NCBI RefSeq assembly: GCF_030272615.1
Contig: NC_081412.1
Coordinates: 667,098,352 to 667,162,351, forward strand
Direction of reading: 5' to 3'
DNA: 64,000 nucleotides
Origin: Cryptomeria japonica
Lineage: Eukaryota; Streptophyta; Pinopsida; Cupressales; Cupressaceae
Shown: positions 12,176 to 23,357 of the stretch, piece by piece
How the letters are laid out: each line of letters begins with the position of its first letter
Numbering within the stretch: the first letter of the stretch is position 1
Translations under genes and position numbers: made by a program
Notes under the pieces: model-generated
The model's input: only the letters and a program-made list of their open reading frames with translations
The model's database searches: none
What the model was told of the DNA's origin: nothing

Positions 12176-13846
12176 ATGTGGAGGATGTGGTAACAGTCAT
12201 AATGAACTCATCTAGTAATTTTATGAGAAGGGGATGGTCACCTGGAAGTGGAGCTTCCACCAACTGATCTGCAATGAATTGTCCCTTGATTGCCTTTCTG
12301 TCCACATATTCGATGTCAAACTCACTTAGGAGCATGACCCATTTGGCGATTCTGCAAGTGAGAGCCGCTTTTGACAGGAGATATTTAAGTGGATCAATTT
12401 TAGCAATTAGTTTTGTCTTGTTGTTTAGCATATATTGTCGGAGTTTCTGTGTGCTAAACACCAATACCAAACATGCTCTTTCAATGGGGCTATAATTGAG
12501 TTCATATCCTACCAGTGTTCGACTGATGTAGTAAATTGTGTGTTCCTTCCCTTGATCATCTATTTGTGCCAGTAATGCCCCCAATGCCACTATAGTAGCA
12601 CATATGTACAAAATGAGGGGTTTTCCAGGAGTAGGTGGCATCAAAACTGGAGGTGATGCTAGATATTCTTTTAGTTTCTCAAATGCCTTTTGACATAAGC
12701 AATCCCATTTGAATCTTGTGTCTTTATGCAACAAGTGTGCAAATGGATGCCACTTGTCTACTAGTTGTGAAATGAAACGTCTGACAGATTGGAGTTTTCC
12801 CTGGAGACTACGTAGTTGTCTGAGAGTCTTTGGTGGAGGCATTTCCATAATAGCTTTTACCTTTGCGTGATCGACCTCAATCCCTCTGCGGGAAATAATG
12901 AATCCTAGTAGTTTTCTCGATGTGACGCCAAACACACACTTTTTGGGATTCAGGCGCAATTTTTATTTTTCCAATCTTTCGAAGATCTATTTTAAAATGG
13001 GAATGTGTTCTTGTCTTGTCTTGGATTTTCCTAGCAGATCATCCACATAGTCCTCCATAATTTTGTGTAAGAGGTCATGAAAAATGGTTGTCATGGCACG
13101 TTGATATGTAGCTCCAGCATTTTTAAGGCCAAAAGGCATGACTCAGTAACAAAAAGTACCCCATGGTGTTGTGAATGCAGTTTTATGCTGATCCTCATCT
13201 GCTATCCTGATTTGGTTGTATCCGGAAAACCCATCCATAAGCGATAGCATTTCATGTCCTTTGTAAGGTCCACAATCATATCTATGTTGGGGAGCGAGAA
13301 ATCATCTTTAGGACAAGCTCTATTTAGATCTTGAAAATCTGTGTAGATGCAGATTCCCCTGACAAGTTTGCCTACAGGTACAATGTTAGAGACCCATTTA
13401 GCGTAGTCTATGGGTTTGATGAATTCTGCATCTAACATCTTTTGGAGTTCCACCTTGACCAAGAGAGCAATATGCGGGTGCATTTTATGCAGTTTTTGTT
13501 TTATAGGTTTTGCATCTGGGCGAATAGCAAGATTGTGAACTACCAAGGTAGGATCCAATCCTGGCATATCGGCATAGGACCATGCAAAATTGACTTTTAC
13601 CTTTGTAAGGAAGTTGATGAAATCTTGTTTCTCCTTTTCTATGAGGGACTTGGCAATGAGCATATTTTGTGGGATGGCTTCGGTGCCCATGTTGATACTA
13701 TCTATTTCCTCTATCAACAAATTTGATCTGTCTTGTGGAAGGTAACCAGTGGTAGGGAGGTCAAGTCCCTCTTCGTCAAGTGCCTTTTCCAAGTTTTCAC
13801 TTTTGGATACGCCCTTTGTTTTTATTTTTTGCTCATCCAAAGGCAC
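12176..13846 (-). pseudogene. Gypsy reverse transcriptase and first RNase H (broken)
   Basis: The RT fingers are at 13650-13260 (SNIVPVGK, CIYTDFQDLNRACPKDDF). The catalytic YVDD is at 13038-13049 on the minus strand. The thumb and RNase H follow in the open stretch from 12959 (RLNPKKCVFGVTSRKLLGF, then GALLAQ). A frameshift near 13255 separates CPKDDFSLPNID from the DGFSGYNQIRIADEDQ part. Stops: TGA at 13143-13145 in the Y-R-VMPFGLKN motif (CGA expected), TAG in LK-Q-IFERL, and TAA in LEK-KLRL. The N-terminal part reads from MPLDEQKIK at 13846, but the polyprotein frame starts earlier. Confidence 0.93.
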
Positions 13847-14047
13847 CTCGAGGAGGTTTTCACCTAAGGAATCATGTTCTTTGTTTTTATTTTTCTTTTT
13901 GCGACTAAGGGCATTGACCTAACTACCAAAGTATCCCTTTTTATGAAGTTGAATACCCTCTACTCTGTTACAATCTTCTAGATTTTGCACTGTCAGGTGG
14001 GTAATGAGAGCATTGTCATCAGTGCAAATGTCTAACATGGGTTTGTC

Positions 14048-15391
14048 TCATTGGTCCCAGTCTATGAGTTCAGGATGGATAAGATGTAACTCATGTGAAG
14101 TAGAAGGGGTTACGGGGGTAATGGTATTGATGTGAGTGTCAAAGAAGATATTGTTTTCATATTCATAAGGCATTTCATGGAACTCCCTTTCATCAACACT
14201 TTTGACATCCAAAGAAGGACTTGAAGGGGCACCAGCGATAGTAATATTGAGCATTGGGGTGTACCCCAAGCCTCTGTTGTATTTGTAGGAGATAGGATTG
14301 ATGGGTGCTTTTCTTCCTTTCTCTTCTAGTCCTAGGCCATGTCCTTTGTAACCCATTTTTTCGACTATGACTGATGCTTTTGGGTACATCTTTTTGGATA
14401 TTTTTGTTGGATCTTCATCTTCTTCTCGGTACAGCCATGAAGAGACATCTGCTTCGAGGCTTTCCTCATCAAGTGGGCCCCATTGTTGGAAGGTGGTATT
14501 TTGGCATTTCATGATTATTTTTGGGTCTTTTTTGAGTTCTTTAGGTTTTCCAAATGACTTAGGAGACAGGGGGAGGTTTCCTATTAAGAAGATGCCCTCT
14601 AATTTGTACTCTCCACAGCCATTGTCCAAGATCTTGATTTGAGTATCTGGTTGGGATGAAGTGGAGGGAACATTTGATGAGTCGGGTGGAGGCATTGGTG
14701 AGGGTCTATCTAGTGGGTAATGATATGGATGCTTCCGGTCTAGGATTTTACAATATTGAAAAGGTTGGGGATCACCTTTGATAGTGATTTCCCTTCCATT
14801 AAAGGGGAATTTGATGCATTGGTGATAGGTGGAGGGTATTGCCTGCAAGGAATGAATCCAGGGCCGACCGAGGAGAATGTTGTAGGGGAGATCAAGATCT
14901 AGTATTTTGCAAGGGATTTCAATTGTAATAAGGCCCACTTGAAGAGGTAAGGTGATCATGCCCTTCGAAACTCTTTCTGCATCATCGTATGCTTTTATGG
15001 TGATCCTTCCTATTGTGTCTACCAAGTCCTCAAAAAGTCCCAATTATTTTATTAATTTGTATGTACACAGATTAAGTCTGGATCCACCATCTATCAAAAT
15101 AAGTTTGACCTTGTGTTTTTGGATAAGGGATTCGATGTGCAAAGGCTTATTGTGGTCTCCATCGGTGGGTGCATCATTGGAGGTCAATACAAGGTGTTGT
15201 TGGGTGGCAAGGTTTCCAATGAGAGCTTGGAATTGAGCAGCATTGATGTTATCAGGAATGCGAGACTCAAGGAGGGCTTGTTCCAAAATCTCCTTATGTA
15301 TAGGGAAAGTCTTGAGAAGTTCCAGAATGGAAATCTGCATGGGAGTCTTTACAAGATGGTCCAGGAGGTCATATCGGCAGGTGGAGGACAT
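14048..15391 (-). pseudogene. Gypsy protease with downstream G-patch-like segment (broken)
   Basis: An aspartic protease that cuts the polyprotein. The active-site loop reads LILIDGGSRLNLCTYKL, with Asp at about 15095, and the flap/end region is YNILLGRPWIHSLQAIPSTY. A TAA at 15044-15046 sits where Gln is expected (KLIK-stop-LGLFEDL). At 14380-14270 a Gly-rich segment VEKMGYKGHGLGLEEKG resembles a G-patch, an RNA-binding motif also known behind the proteases of some retroviruses and plant gypsy elements. A TGA at 14048-14050 and a TAG near 13920 lie before the RT. The frame differs from gag because of a run of nine G at about 15410. Confidence 0.85.
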
Positions 15392-15422
15392 AGGTGGGGG
15401 GTTTGGTGGGGGGGGGAATTCC

Positions 15423-17615
15423 CTAGACAGTGACTTTTCCTTGACATGTGGTTACATTGCAATCATTTTGGGAGGTGGAAGGCATGGCGCCTTGGATGAT
15501 TATCCTAGCCCGATTTGGTCCACTTTGGGGAGGGGGAGAGTTAACTTCTTGGATAGTTATGATGTTAACATGGTTGTCTACGGGCTCGATGCGACCTACT
15601 AAAGAGTCAAAGCTTGTTATGTGATTGGTATAGTCATAACTCACAGTGTTAGATGATGAGCCTTTTCCTTTATCATGCTTTGGGAATGGTTCCTAGTACA
15701 TTTTAAGTTTGTCATTGTTATTACCAGGTTTTGCATTTGCTACTTCAATCTCACCCCTATCAGTGAGATCTTGTATGTAGATTTTGAGCTTCATGCACTT
15801 TCATGTGTCATGTCCCTTGATACGATGATACTCACAATACTCATTTTCATTGTACCATCTTGGTTTAGGTTGATTAGGATCAAATGGGCGAGTGATTGGA
15901 AACACCACCGCACCTGCTTGGAAAAGTTTTTGAAACACCATTTTGATAGGCTCAGCAAGAGGAGTAAAGTCTCTTGGAGCTCTGTTATTTGATAGGGGTG
16001 GTCGTCCCTGGACTGAGACATTGTTGTGAGGTTTTGGGGATTGATTTTGATTGTTTTGATTATTATATTGTTGATTATTGGTGGTGGATTTTTGGGGAGT
16101 AGCCACTGTTTGGACCCATTTGGTATCAGTTATACCATCATTGACCACATTTTTGTTTTTAGACTAGAATTTTGGCTTTTCATTATGGTAAGAGGAAGAA
16201 TTTTGTGTCGATTTTTCGTAATGTTTCAAGGTCCCTTCCTCTAACAAAACACGTTCAAGAGCGAGGCCCTTATCAGTCAATTTTTGGAAGGACTTGATAC
16301 ATTGGGATGTCAACGGTCTTGAAAGTTTGGGGACCAATTTCTTTTGAAATAGTTCAATTTGATGTTGTTCTAGCATGTCCCACTGGAATTTCTTGATAAT
16401 ATCTCTCCATCTTTGTAGGAAATTGGCGAAAGTTTCTCTGGGCCTTTGTTTTGTATTACATAGGTCCATCATAGTAACATCATTAGCCATGTTGTAAGCA
16501 GAGTGGGCTACAAATTTCTTTGCCAAGTCTGGAAAAGAGACAATGGAACCTTGTGGTAGAGATGAGAACCATGCCAGGCCGTCTCCCGTGAGACTCTTGG
16601 GAAAGAGTCTGCGAAGATAAAGGTTACTATAGGAGACTTCTTGACATAAGATGTGGAATTCTCGGACATGGTCACGGGGGTCTCCTTTTCCCTCATACTT
16701 GGTGAATTTACAGATCTCAAATCCTAGAGGGTATGGTGCAACTGATATAGATGGGTCATAAGGACAAGGGAAAAATTCCTCAAACAAGTAAGGTTTTTTA
16801 TTAGTCCCTTCTTTCATGTCCCTGATGATATTTTTCATGTCTTGAATTTCCTTGATGAGATCTTGTTGTGGATTTTGATAATGATGTATTGTATTTGCCC
16901 CAAGAATCAGATGAGTCAAGGAAGGTGCACCACCACTGATGTATTGATATGATAATGAGGAGGGGATGTGAGATATGATGACCGATGTCATAGGGATTTG
17001 AGTGATAGTTGGTTGTGATCTGCAAATTGTTGTGACAGGATTGAGTACAACCTAGATAAAATTTGCGACATTGTTGGTAGGAATGGAAGTTTGTGGAATA
17101 GAAATATGCAGTTGAACGGAAGGAGGTGGTACAAAAGCATGTTGGAGAATAGATGAGATCAGATTTGATAATGGTGTAGATGGTAAAGAGGAAGGAGGTG
17201 GGATGGAGACCACTGTGGGAGGCATTGCGAGTGGCATTGATTGAGCTTGGATGATTTGTGGGGCTGCAACTGGTTGAGTTTGGATAATAGGTGCAACACT
17301 TTGTAAGGGAGAAAGGTCTCCTTGTGGTTGTTGACCGATGGTGGATTTATCCAATTTGGGTGGAAGTTGAGCTCCATTTTCAAGAAGGGTCTTTAGAAGT
17401 GCAATAGGATTGTGTTGGAGGAACTTTTCAATCATCTCTTGGTTATAAGAGTCCGCTAGAAAGGTTTGCACTTCCGGGGAGAGCTCATCTTGGCTAACCA
17501 TGTTAGGATTTTGGCTTTGATCTAGGTTGCTAGGTTGCCCACCTTGTGTAGGTTCTTGCATGGGATCTTCATATAAGACACTAATGTCCGGCATGCCATA
17601 TTGTTGTTCAGCCAT
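15423..17615 (-). pseudogene. Gypsy gag polyprotein (broken)
   Basis: Capsid/nucleocapsid precursor. It begins at 17615 (MAEQQYGMPDIS) with a Pro/Gln/Ser-rich N-terminus, then the retrotransposon gag domain (about 16800-16400: FTKYEGKGDPRDHVREFH, LTGDGLAWFSSLPQ, ETFANFLQRWRDI). Near 15830 a Tat-type C-terminus YCEYHRIKGHDT corresponds to a nucleocapsid-like motif. The frame is kept through the whole stretch and is broken only by TAG at 17052-17054, TAG at 16164-16166, TGA at 15801-15803, a TAG near 15695 and TAG at 15423-15425. This is the pattern expected from point decay of one long ORF. Confidence 0.93.
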
Positions 17616-19938
17616 CTTTTTCTTTTGGGATCAAATTGTGACCATGCACGACGAGAGTTAGAAAAAGCTTGGAGGAGGAAATCTTTTGATGAAAGGACTT
17701 AGCAAGATGTTTATGGAATTTTGGATTGTGTCTTTGATGACAAAGGATTTTGTTGATTGGTGGGGTTCTTGGATTAGAGCCCGGATTTTATTAGGATTTG
17801 ACACCTTAGTCCTCAGATTAGGATTTTAGGTGGTGGATTAAACCCCAAGCAAGGTAGTGACCAAGTTGGGTAGAATTTAGACCTGGGAATGATGATTAGA
17901 AAGCCTCTCTTATGTTAAGGGTTGACTAATGACCCCAGGCAAAGCAGAGAAATGAGTTCAGAGTCTTGATCAACTCAAAAGGATTTAGGCAAATGATACT
18001 TGGAGAGGATTCTTCTTCAAGCACAAAGGCTAATAGATCAATGATGAGGTCTAAATGGAACTTCAAAAGGTATGCAACCTTGAAGTGAGGTTAAATTGGA
18101 TTGCAGGATGCTCGGATTTGGATTTTTGATGATTGATTTGATAATGGTGAGAGATTGATTTGATGTGCTAAGTCCTTAGGAAGTTTGAGGATGATGGATT
18201 GAGGGGGTGTGATAGTGATGATTTGGAAGAAATTTGATAACTAGGTTGCTCTTGGCATGAACATGACTCAAAAGAGGATTGATTTGAATGGCAAGTTGTA
18301 TGAAGGGACACGACCACCCGGATTTTGATGGTAGTTGATGTTTCAAAGAATGAATCTAAACCTTAATGGAGAGCACGAACTCTTAGTTTCTAACTTTGAG
18401 CTCACGGGACATAGGACGGACGAAGTTTTGACGCAATTTTGGATTTTATGTGGGTAATGACTTGGATAATTGTTTGTGTTTGGACAAATGTTTTGCAAAA
18501 TGTTTGAGGATAATGATGTGTTTTTACCCTACTCTTGGCAATTATGTACCAACCAAAGCAAACACAATGATCAAATGCATATTAACTCAAAGACACTCAT
18601 GCTCATATACAACATTCTTAAGGTTGGCAAGGACAATAGTCATTGGATCCCAATTGGTTTCCCAGCTACGCTTACCCAGAGCGGACACTTAGATGCTTGA
18701 CCCCACTGGCTCCCCTCCACGACACTCACTTCTCGGGGCAGCCAAGCATCAATTCCCATGAAAAAATCCTGATGGTAAACTTTGTATCTCTACTAAGGGC
18801 CATAAAAATATGGGTGGCTTTGGAGGTCTGACCTCCTGCACCAATGACTAGAAGGTTTTTGGCCACTATGAACAAGGTGTTTAGTAAGTCTTCTCGTTAG
18901 GAGCTACCCTTCGAACTTGCGCAAGCACAATTGAGGCCTATAGCCCAACGAAGCACCAAGAACTTAGTAGTCACGCAAGCATGATTGAGATCTCTAGGAT
19001 CCTACTAGGCACCCAATGTGAGAGTGGACTCTCATATAGCCCCAACCATTTACCCTTTCGTAGTCAATGGCCTATTTATTATAGTGAGTTGGGAACCCCA
19101 GGTCCAGGTGTACTCACTTTGGTCGTTCCCCTCTTACCTTCTCAAAGAGAAAGTTGGGAGGGCGGGCCCGCTAAGGGTAAGCATGCAATCAAACAAGAAA
19201 AGGTTTGAGGGTCAAGATTTCTGATTGTCTATGTAAACGAGAGCTTACTCTCCTACCTCTAGACTTTCCCCAAACACAAAAAGAAAGAGTTCTTTTACCC
19301 CTAATTAAGATCTAGGTGCCTAGAATAAAAGATTAAAAAAACACAATGTTTGGTCGGAGTTCTTAGGCAACCTGCAAAACAACTTGATTAGTAGCTTGAA
19401 AAATGAAGTCTTCAACAAGCGTCCTGCAAAAGACAACAAAATGACAAAAATATAATTTTTTTTTATTTTTTGAGAATGAGTAGAAAAACAAGAATAAAAA
19501 ATTTTCTACTAATGACAAATGTGGATTTGGAGGAAACTTTGATGGGTAAATGGGATTTGACTAGGTTTTTGCCACTTTCCAAGGGATAGGCAAACATAAA
19601 ATGGGGATTTTGGAGGAGAGGTGAAGGAATGGAAGAATTTGTCCAAGAGGGGCAAAGAAGCAAAAGTTGGAGATAGACAATGTGGGAAAATTTGGAGGTG
19701 ATTGGGTAAAAGTGGAAGGAGTTATGGCAAACCCTAAAAATAGAGGAATGTGGGATTTTGGGCTTCAAAAAAGTGGATTTTGGGATAAGGTCCCCAAGGA
19801 AGGAAATGTGAAAAATGGCAATGCAGGGGATCTAGTGAAGTTTGGAGGAAAATGGAGTGAAGATAAAATAGATATGGTGAAAAAACAAATATGGTGAAAA
19901 AAAAATTTTGGTCTTGGACGACCGGATTAAGCTACAAA

Positions 19939-20133
19939 ACTAAAAAGATGGAAATTAGTCCTAACTGCACTGCACAGACAGCGGACACGCTAAGCTAAAT
20001 AAAACAGCAGACAAAAAATGACTAAAAAGATGGAAATTAGTCCTAACTACACTGCACAGACAGCGGACGCGCTTGTAAGTGCAGTCACAGATAGCGGATG
20101 CACTGAGCTAAATAAAATAGCAGACAAAAAATG
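19939..20133 (-). repeat. Tandem repeat in the Tat leader
   Basis: Copy 1 at 19939-20020 (82 bp) and copy 2 at 20021-20133 both begin ACTAAAAAGATGGAAATTAG and end GCAGACAAAAAATG. Copy 2 holds an extra stretch of about 31 bp that itself repeats the CAGATAGCGGATGC theme. Confidence 0.9.
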
Positions 20134-20159
20134 ATAGAACATACAAAATAGAAAGGACT

Positions 20160-20490
20160 TAATAACTATCCATTGCGCTAGTCAAAAACGCTCGCGCTGA
20201 AATGCCTGCGCTCATGCTGAACCTGAAAATAGAGATTTGTGGGAGTTAGCGAGTAAAATTTTGAAAATTTAAATTTAAATAGCTGGGTAGGAATAACATA
20301 AAAACGCTCGCACTGATTTAAAACACCCACACTGAAATGCCAGCGCTAGCGCTAATACGCCTGTGCTCGCGGTAAACAAACAAACAGATAGTAAAATTTT
20401 AATTTTCAAACAATAGGTGGGAAAGAAAAATTGAAATATGTGAAGTCAGTCGCACTGAAGCGCTATCGCTCGCGCCGAAGTAGGTTTTCT
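20160..20490. repeat. Cluster of short CGCTCGCGCTGAA-type motifs
   Basis: Variants such as ACGCTCGCGCTGAAATGCC, ACGCTCGCACTGA, CCAGCGCTAGCGCTAA and CGCTATCGCTCGCGCCGAAG recur in the leader next to the primer site. They are GC- and CpG-rich in an otherwise AT-rich element and could form local secondary structure in the RNA. Confidence 0.65.
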
Positions 20491-20566
20491 CTCACACTAT
20501 TTCGGACCCTGTGTCTCACAACTCACAAAAACTCATAAAAAAAAACATTAGTTTTTAAGGACGTGG

Positions 20567-20584
20567 ATCCCACCGGGCGTGCCA
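20567..20584 (-). other. Putative primer binding site
   Basis: On the minus strand TGGCACGCCCGGTGGGAT lies three bases after the 5' LTR end. Position, the TGG start and high GC fit a tRNA primer site. I cannot name the tRNA with confidence. Confidence 0.65.
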
Positions 20585-20587
20585 AAA

Positions 20588-21877
20588 TGAAGAGGATAAA
20601 AGACTAGTGAGGTGGATTAGATAACAAATATGCAAATCAAACATATATAATCACATGAAATCCAAAGACATAATTTGAAATTCTCAAAACAAGAATGAAA
20701 TGCATATACCTCACAAACTAATACATTCTCCTTCAGATGGAGCTTGATGAAGTGAAGGCACCCTTGGATGATGCTCCACTTGATGTGCTCCTCTTGCTTG
20801 CTTGATGTGGATGGCTCTCCAATGTTGTGCACAATATGAAAGGGATTTTAGGAGGATGATATGGACAAAATGGTTAAGTGTGGATGAGATGTGATTTGGA
20901 CATGATAAGGTTGCTAAGATGATTTCCTAAGCTCAAAAGGGTAGCATAAGATTACTGAACTTGGAGATGATCAATGAAGGGATGGAGTCCTCAATTTATA
21001 GGAAGAGGAGAGGAAGAATGGATGGTTGGGATGGATCCAAGATGAAGGGCTAGGATTGCTTGTGAGCTCACACAAGGTCCAAGAGAGGGTGTGGAGACCA
21101 AGAGATATGTCTTAAAGGCATTTCTTGTCTCCACACTCCTCAAGGTGCATTGGGAAGACTTCCCAAGGTACCTTGAGAAGAGCAAGGTGCATTGGGAAGA
21201 CATCCCAATGTGCCTTGAGAGGAGCAAGGGATGTGACATTCCTTGAAGAATGGAGAGGAGGAATTAAAAATTATCCAAAAAGGGATGATCATGGGGATTA
21301 GAGGAATAAGAAGGAATTAAAAATTCCTTGGGAGAGGAGATGCCTAAAGGATTGTGAGATTTTGAAAATCTCGCATTCACCTAGGAAAAGAGCATTAAAA
21401 GTTGGTGGTTGGACGGAAGGGACAAGAGGTTGACTATGTGGTTAATCATGATGATTAGCCACTAGCAACTCATTAGGAGGGGATTAGAGGAAGAATTAGG
21501 TGGGATAGGATCTGTAGGAGGATTTGACTAGGAGAGAGAATGAGTGGGGGAATTACAAATTAGAAGAATAATGTTAAGTGGGTTTAGGGGGATTCTAGAA
21601 GACTTTATTAGGTTAATGATAAATTAGAAAGGTGATTTAGAGGAGTTTTGTGGGATAACTAATTAATTGGAATTAATTAGCTAAGAGGAAGATTTGTGAG
21701 GATTCAACTTTTAGAAGAATAAAGAAAGGGATTGATTTATTAAATAAATCAGTCACATACTATAGTGACAATATTAATTTTAATTAATTAATTTTGAGGA
21801 GAATTTGAATTGACATAATTAATTAATTATGTGAGGGAATTAAAAATAATTAAAATAATTAATTTTAAGTGTCTACA
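20588..21877 (-). repeat. 5' LTR of the Tat element
   Basis: Matches 7286-8546 end to end, from TGAAGAGGATAAAAGAC to AGTGTCTACA. It carries the same TATA box (20993-21000) and the same pair of hairpins (about 21139-21218). The second hairpin here has a mismatch (CCCAATGTGCC). Confidence 0.97.
20993..21000 (-). promoter_or_regulatory. TATA box of the 5' LTR
   Basis: TATAAATT on the minus strand, inside the LTR that lies upstream of gag, so this is the likely promoter of the full-length element RNA. About 400 bases of LTR lie between it and the primer site. Confidence 0.65.
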
Positions 21878-21882
21878 TATGG
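21878..21882 (+). repeat. Gypsy target-site duplication, right copy (TATGG)
   Basis: Identical to 7281-7285. Joining across it restores an open frame of LINE ORF3. Confidence 0.95.
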
Positions 21883-23138
21883 AATTTATCACTCTTGATG
21901 GTAGATTTAGTAGGGTTTACAGCTACCATTTTTTCATTCTAAACCACTTTTGGTATAAAGAAAAATTTCCATTCCATACTATCTTTTATACGCCCTAAAT
22001 GCTAGGATCAAGGATGCAATATCAAACCTCAATACCAATCGAGAAATGCATGAAGGTTTGATGGTGATTCTGTATAATCACATCAAGAACACTACCATCC
22101 ATCTAAACATAGCTGAGGTTTTTGAGTTGGAAGAGGATCTCGACTCCTAATGATAAGGAAGGAAAAGGCTATGACACGAAAGCTAAGGCAGAGGACGAGC
22201 CCCAAATTGCTAAGTCAAGTAGGAAAAAAAGAAAAAAAGGGCAACAGAATAAAGGGTCGGCCGAAAGGAAGCTGTGAGGGGAGGATGAGGATAGTTGGTA
22301 TGAAGAGGATAATGAGACTGATAACAACATGGATACTAAAAGCGAGGAGATCCAAATCCTCTCGAGCCAAAAGCAGAAAAGGAAAACTCCTAAAATTAAG
22401 GATGTGGGAACCAAGAATCTATCGCCTCTCACAATTGACTCTAAGGATAAGGCCCTGATGGGGGAGGACACGGCCATAAGAGAATCTCAAAGATCTGATG
22501 TCAGGCAGGTGGGACTTGAGGTGAATCTTGAGCCTACTGGTGATAAAACCCAAGAAGATCATCACCTGGATATTGACCTCTGCATCAATAACATAACGGA
22601 TAGCTTCAAAAAGGTGCTCCTCTGGATGGAAAAGGAAATTACTCGCATTAAAACCAAGCAAGCCCAGGGAGAAGGAAAAATTAAGACTTTAGAAGAATTA
22701 GGATCGAGTAAATTCAACTCCCTCCCAGATTATCTCAGTGAGCTCACCAAAGCTATTAGTAATGCAAAGGAAATCATCAATGCTAATAAAAATAGCTTTC
22801 TTATCTTGGAGAACAGAGTAGGGGCCACTGAAAAAAGACTCGAAGGAGTTGAGAACACGCTCAAAAATATTGGTGAGCAAAGTCATAAGATCCTTAAGGC
22901 TGCTTCAACTAGTACGAAGACTCTTATCAGTAAGCTTGAGAATGACCATGGGGATAAGGCTTCGACGGGCATCATTGAAGTGAAGGAAGATACCTCAGAG
23001 GATAAGGAGACTGAGCTTGGTAGAAGAACGTGTGCAAGCACTAGAAAGATGCAAAGCCAAAGTAATGAAATTGAGGAAATCAAGTGGACCGCTGATAATA
23101 TGGAACAACTGGAGCTAGAAGAAGTTGAGATGCTTTAG
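21883..23138 (+). pseudogene. LINE ORF3, 3' part: hydrophilic, coiled-coil protein
   Basis: Continues the frame of 6700-7285 (FITLDGRFSRVYSYHFFILNH), with a small frameshift near 21990, then LNARIKDAISNLNTNREMHE. Another frameshift near 22147 leads into a Lys-rich basic stretch and the open stretch 22329-23138. That last part has heptad-like segments rich in Glu, Lys, Leu and Ile (about 22600-22930) and ends in an acidic tail with stop TAG at 23136-23138. With the 5' part the protein would be about 610 residues. No catalytic motif is seen. Context suggests an accessory protein of the LINE, but a neighbouring unrelated insert cannot be fully excluded. Confidence 0.6.
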
Positions 23139-23345
23139 AACTTAAACCTAACTTTGGGCTCTCTCTGTCGGTCCTATTTTTTTTTTTAGCTGTCTCTAGT
23201 TTGCTGGCATTTTTTCTCTTTAGCTGTCCTTTTCTTAGTTGTTGTCTTTTGCATGTTGTTGTGCTTTAAATTATATATTTTGATCTTTTGGTTGTAATTG
23301 GTTTTAGGGTCCCATCAAAACCTATTTTCCCTTATTCAAAAACAA
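23139..23345 (+). other. LINE 3' UTR and A-rich end
   Basis: T-rich sequence ending GGTTTTAGGGTCCCATC, AAAACCTATTTTCCC and TTCAAAAACAA. A very similar end (GGGTTTTGGGGCCCCTTC, AAAACCTATTTTACG) closes the LINE tail at 37.5-38.2 kb, so this is a family-type 3' end. The TSD follows directly. Confidence 0.7.
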
Positions 23346-23357
23346 TAATTGGATACT
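23346..23357 (+). repeat. LINE target-site duplication, right copy
   Basis: TAATTGGATACT, identical to 715-726. Confidence 0.7.

Larger units (their letters stand above)
17616..20587 (-). other. Long 5' leader of the Tat element
   Basis: About 3 kb between gag and the 5' LTR, without a convincing ORF. Long leaders are usual in Tat/Ogre elements. The part next to the LTR (19.9-20.5 kb) carries tandem repeats and clusters of CGCTCGCGCTGAA-like motifs; the part near 18.4-19.3 kb is non-repetitive. Confidence 0.7.
7286..21877 (-). mobile_element. Complete Ty3/gypsy LTR retrotransposon, Tat lineage (14.6 kb)
   Basis: A full-length element in minus orientation with TG..CA LTRs (1261 and 1290 bp), TSD TATGG, primer site, polypurine tract, and the order gag, protease, RT, RNase H, second RNase H, integrase. 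The second archaeal-type RNase H is a hallmark of the Tat lineage. The interior is 12.0 kb, with a 3-kb leader before gag and about 1.9 kb between integrase and the 3' LTR. All ORFs have stops and at least two frameshifts, so the copy is dead. The LTRs are still very similar by eye, with one indel of about 20 bp, so it is younger than the LINE it sits in. Confidence 0.95.
727..23345 (+). mobile_element. L1-type LINE with a third ORF, interrupted by a gypsy element
   Basis: A non-LTR retrotransposon on the plus strand. Without the 14.6-kb gypsy insertion and one copy of its TSD it is about 8.0 kb. Order: ORF1 (DUF4283-like plus zinc knuckle), ORF2 (endonuclease, RT, zf-RVT, RNase H), then ORF3, then a T-rich 3' UTR and an A-rich end. 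The boundaries rest on the 12-bp TSD. The 3' end motif (GGTTTTAGGGTCCCATC followed by AAAACC) resembles the end of another LINE fragment at 38.13-38.18 kb. ORF1 and ORF2 are certain as LINE. That ORF3 belongs to the same element is inferred from the TSD and 3' tail. All ORFs carry many stops and frameshifts, so this is a dead copy. Confidence 0.7.
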
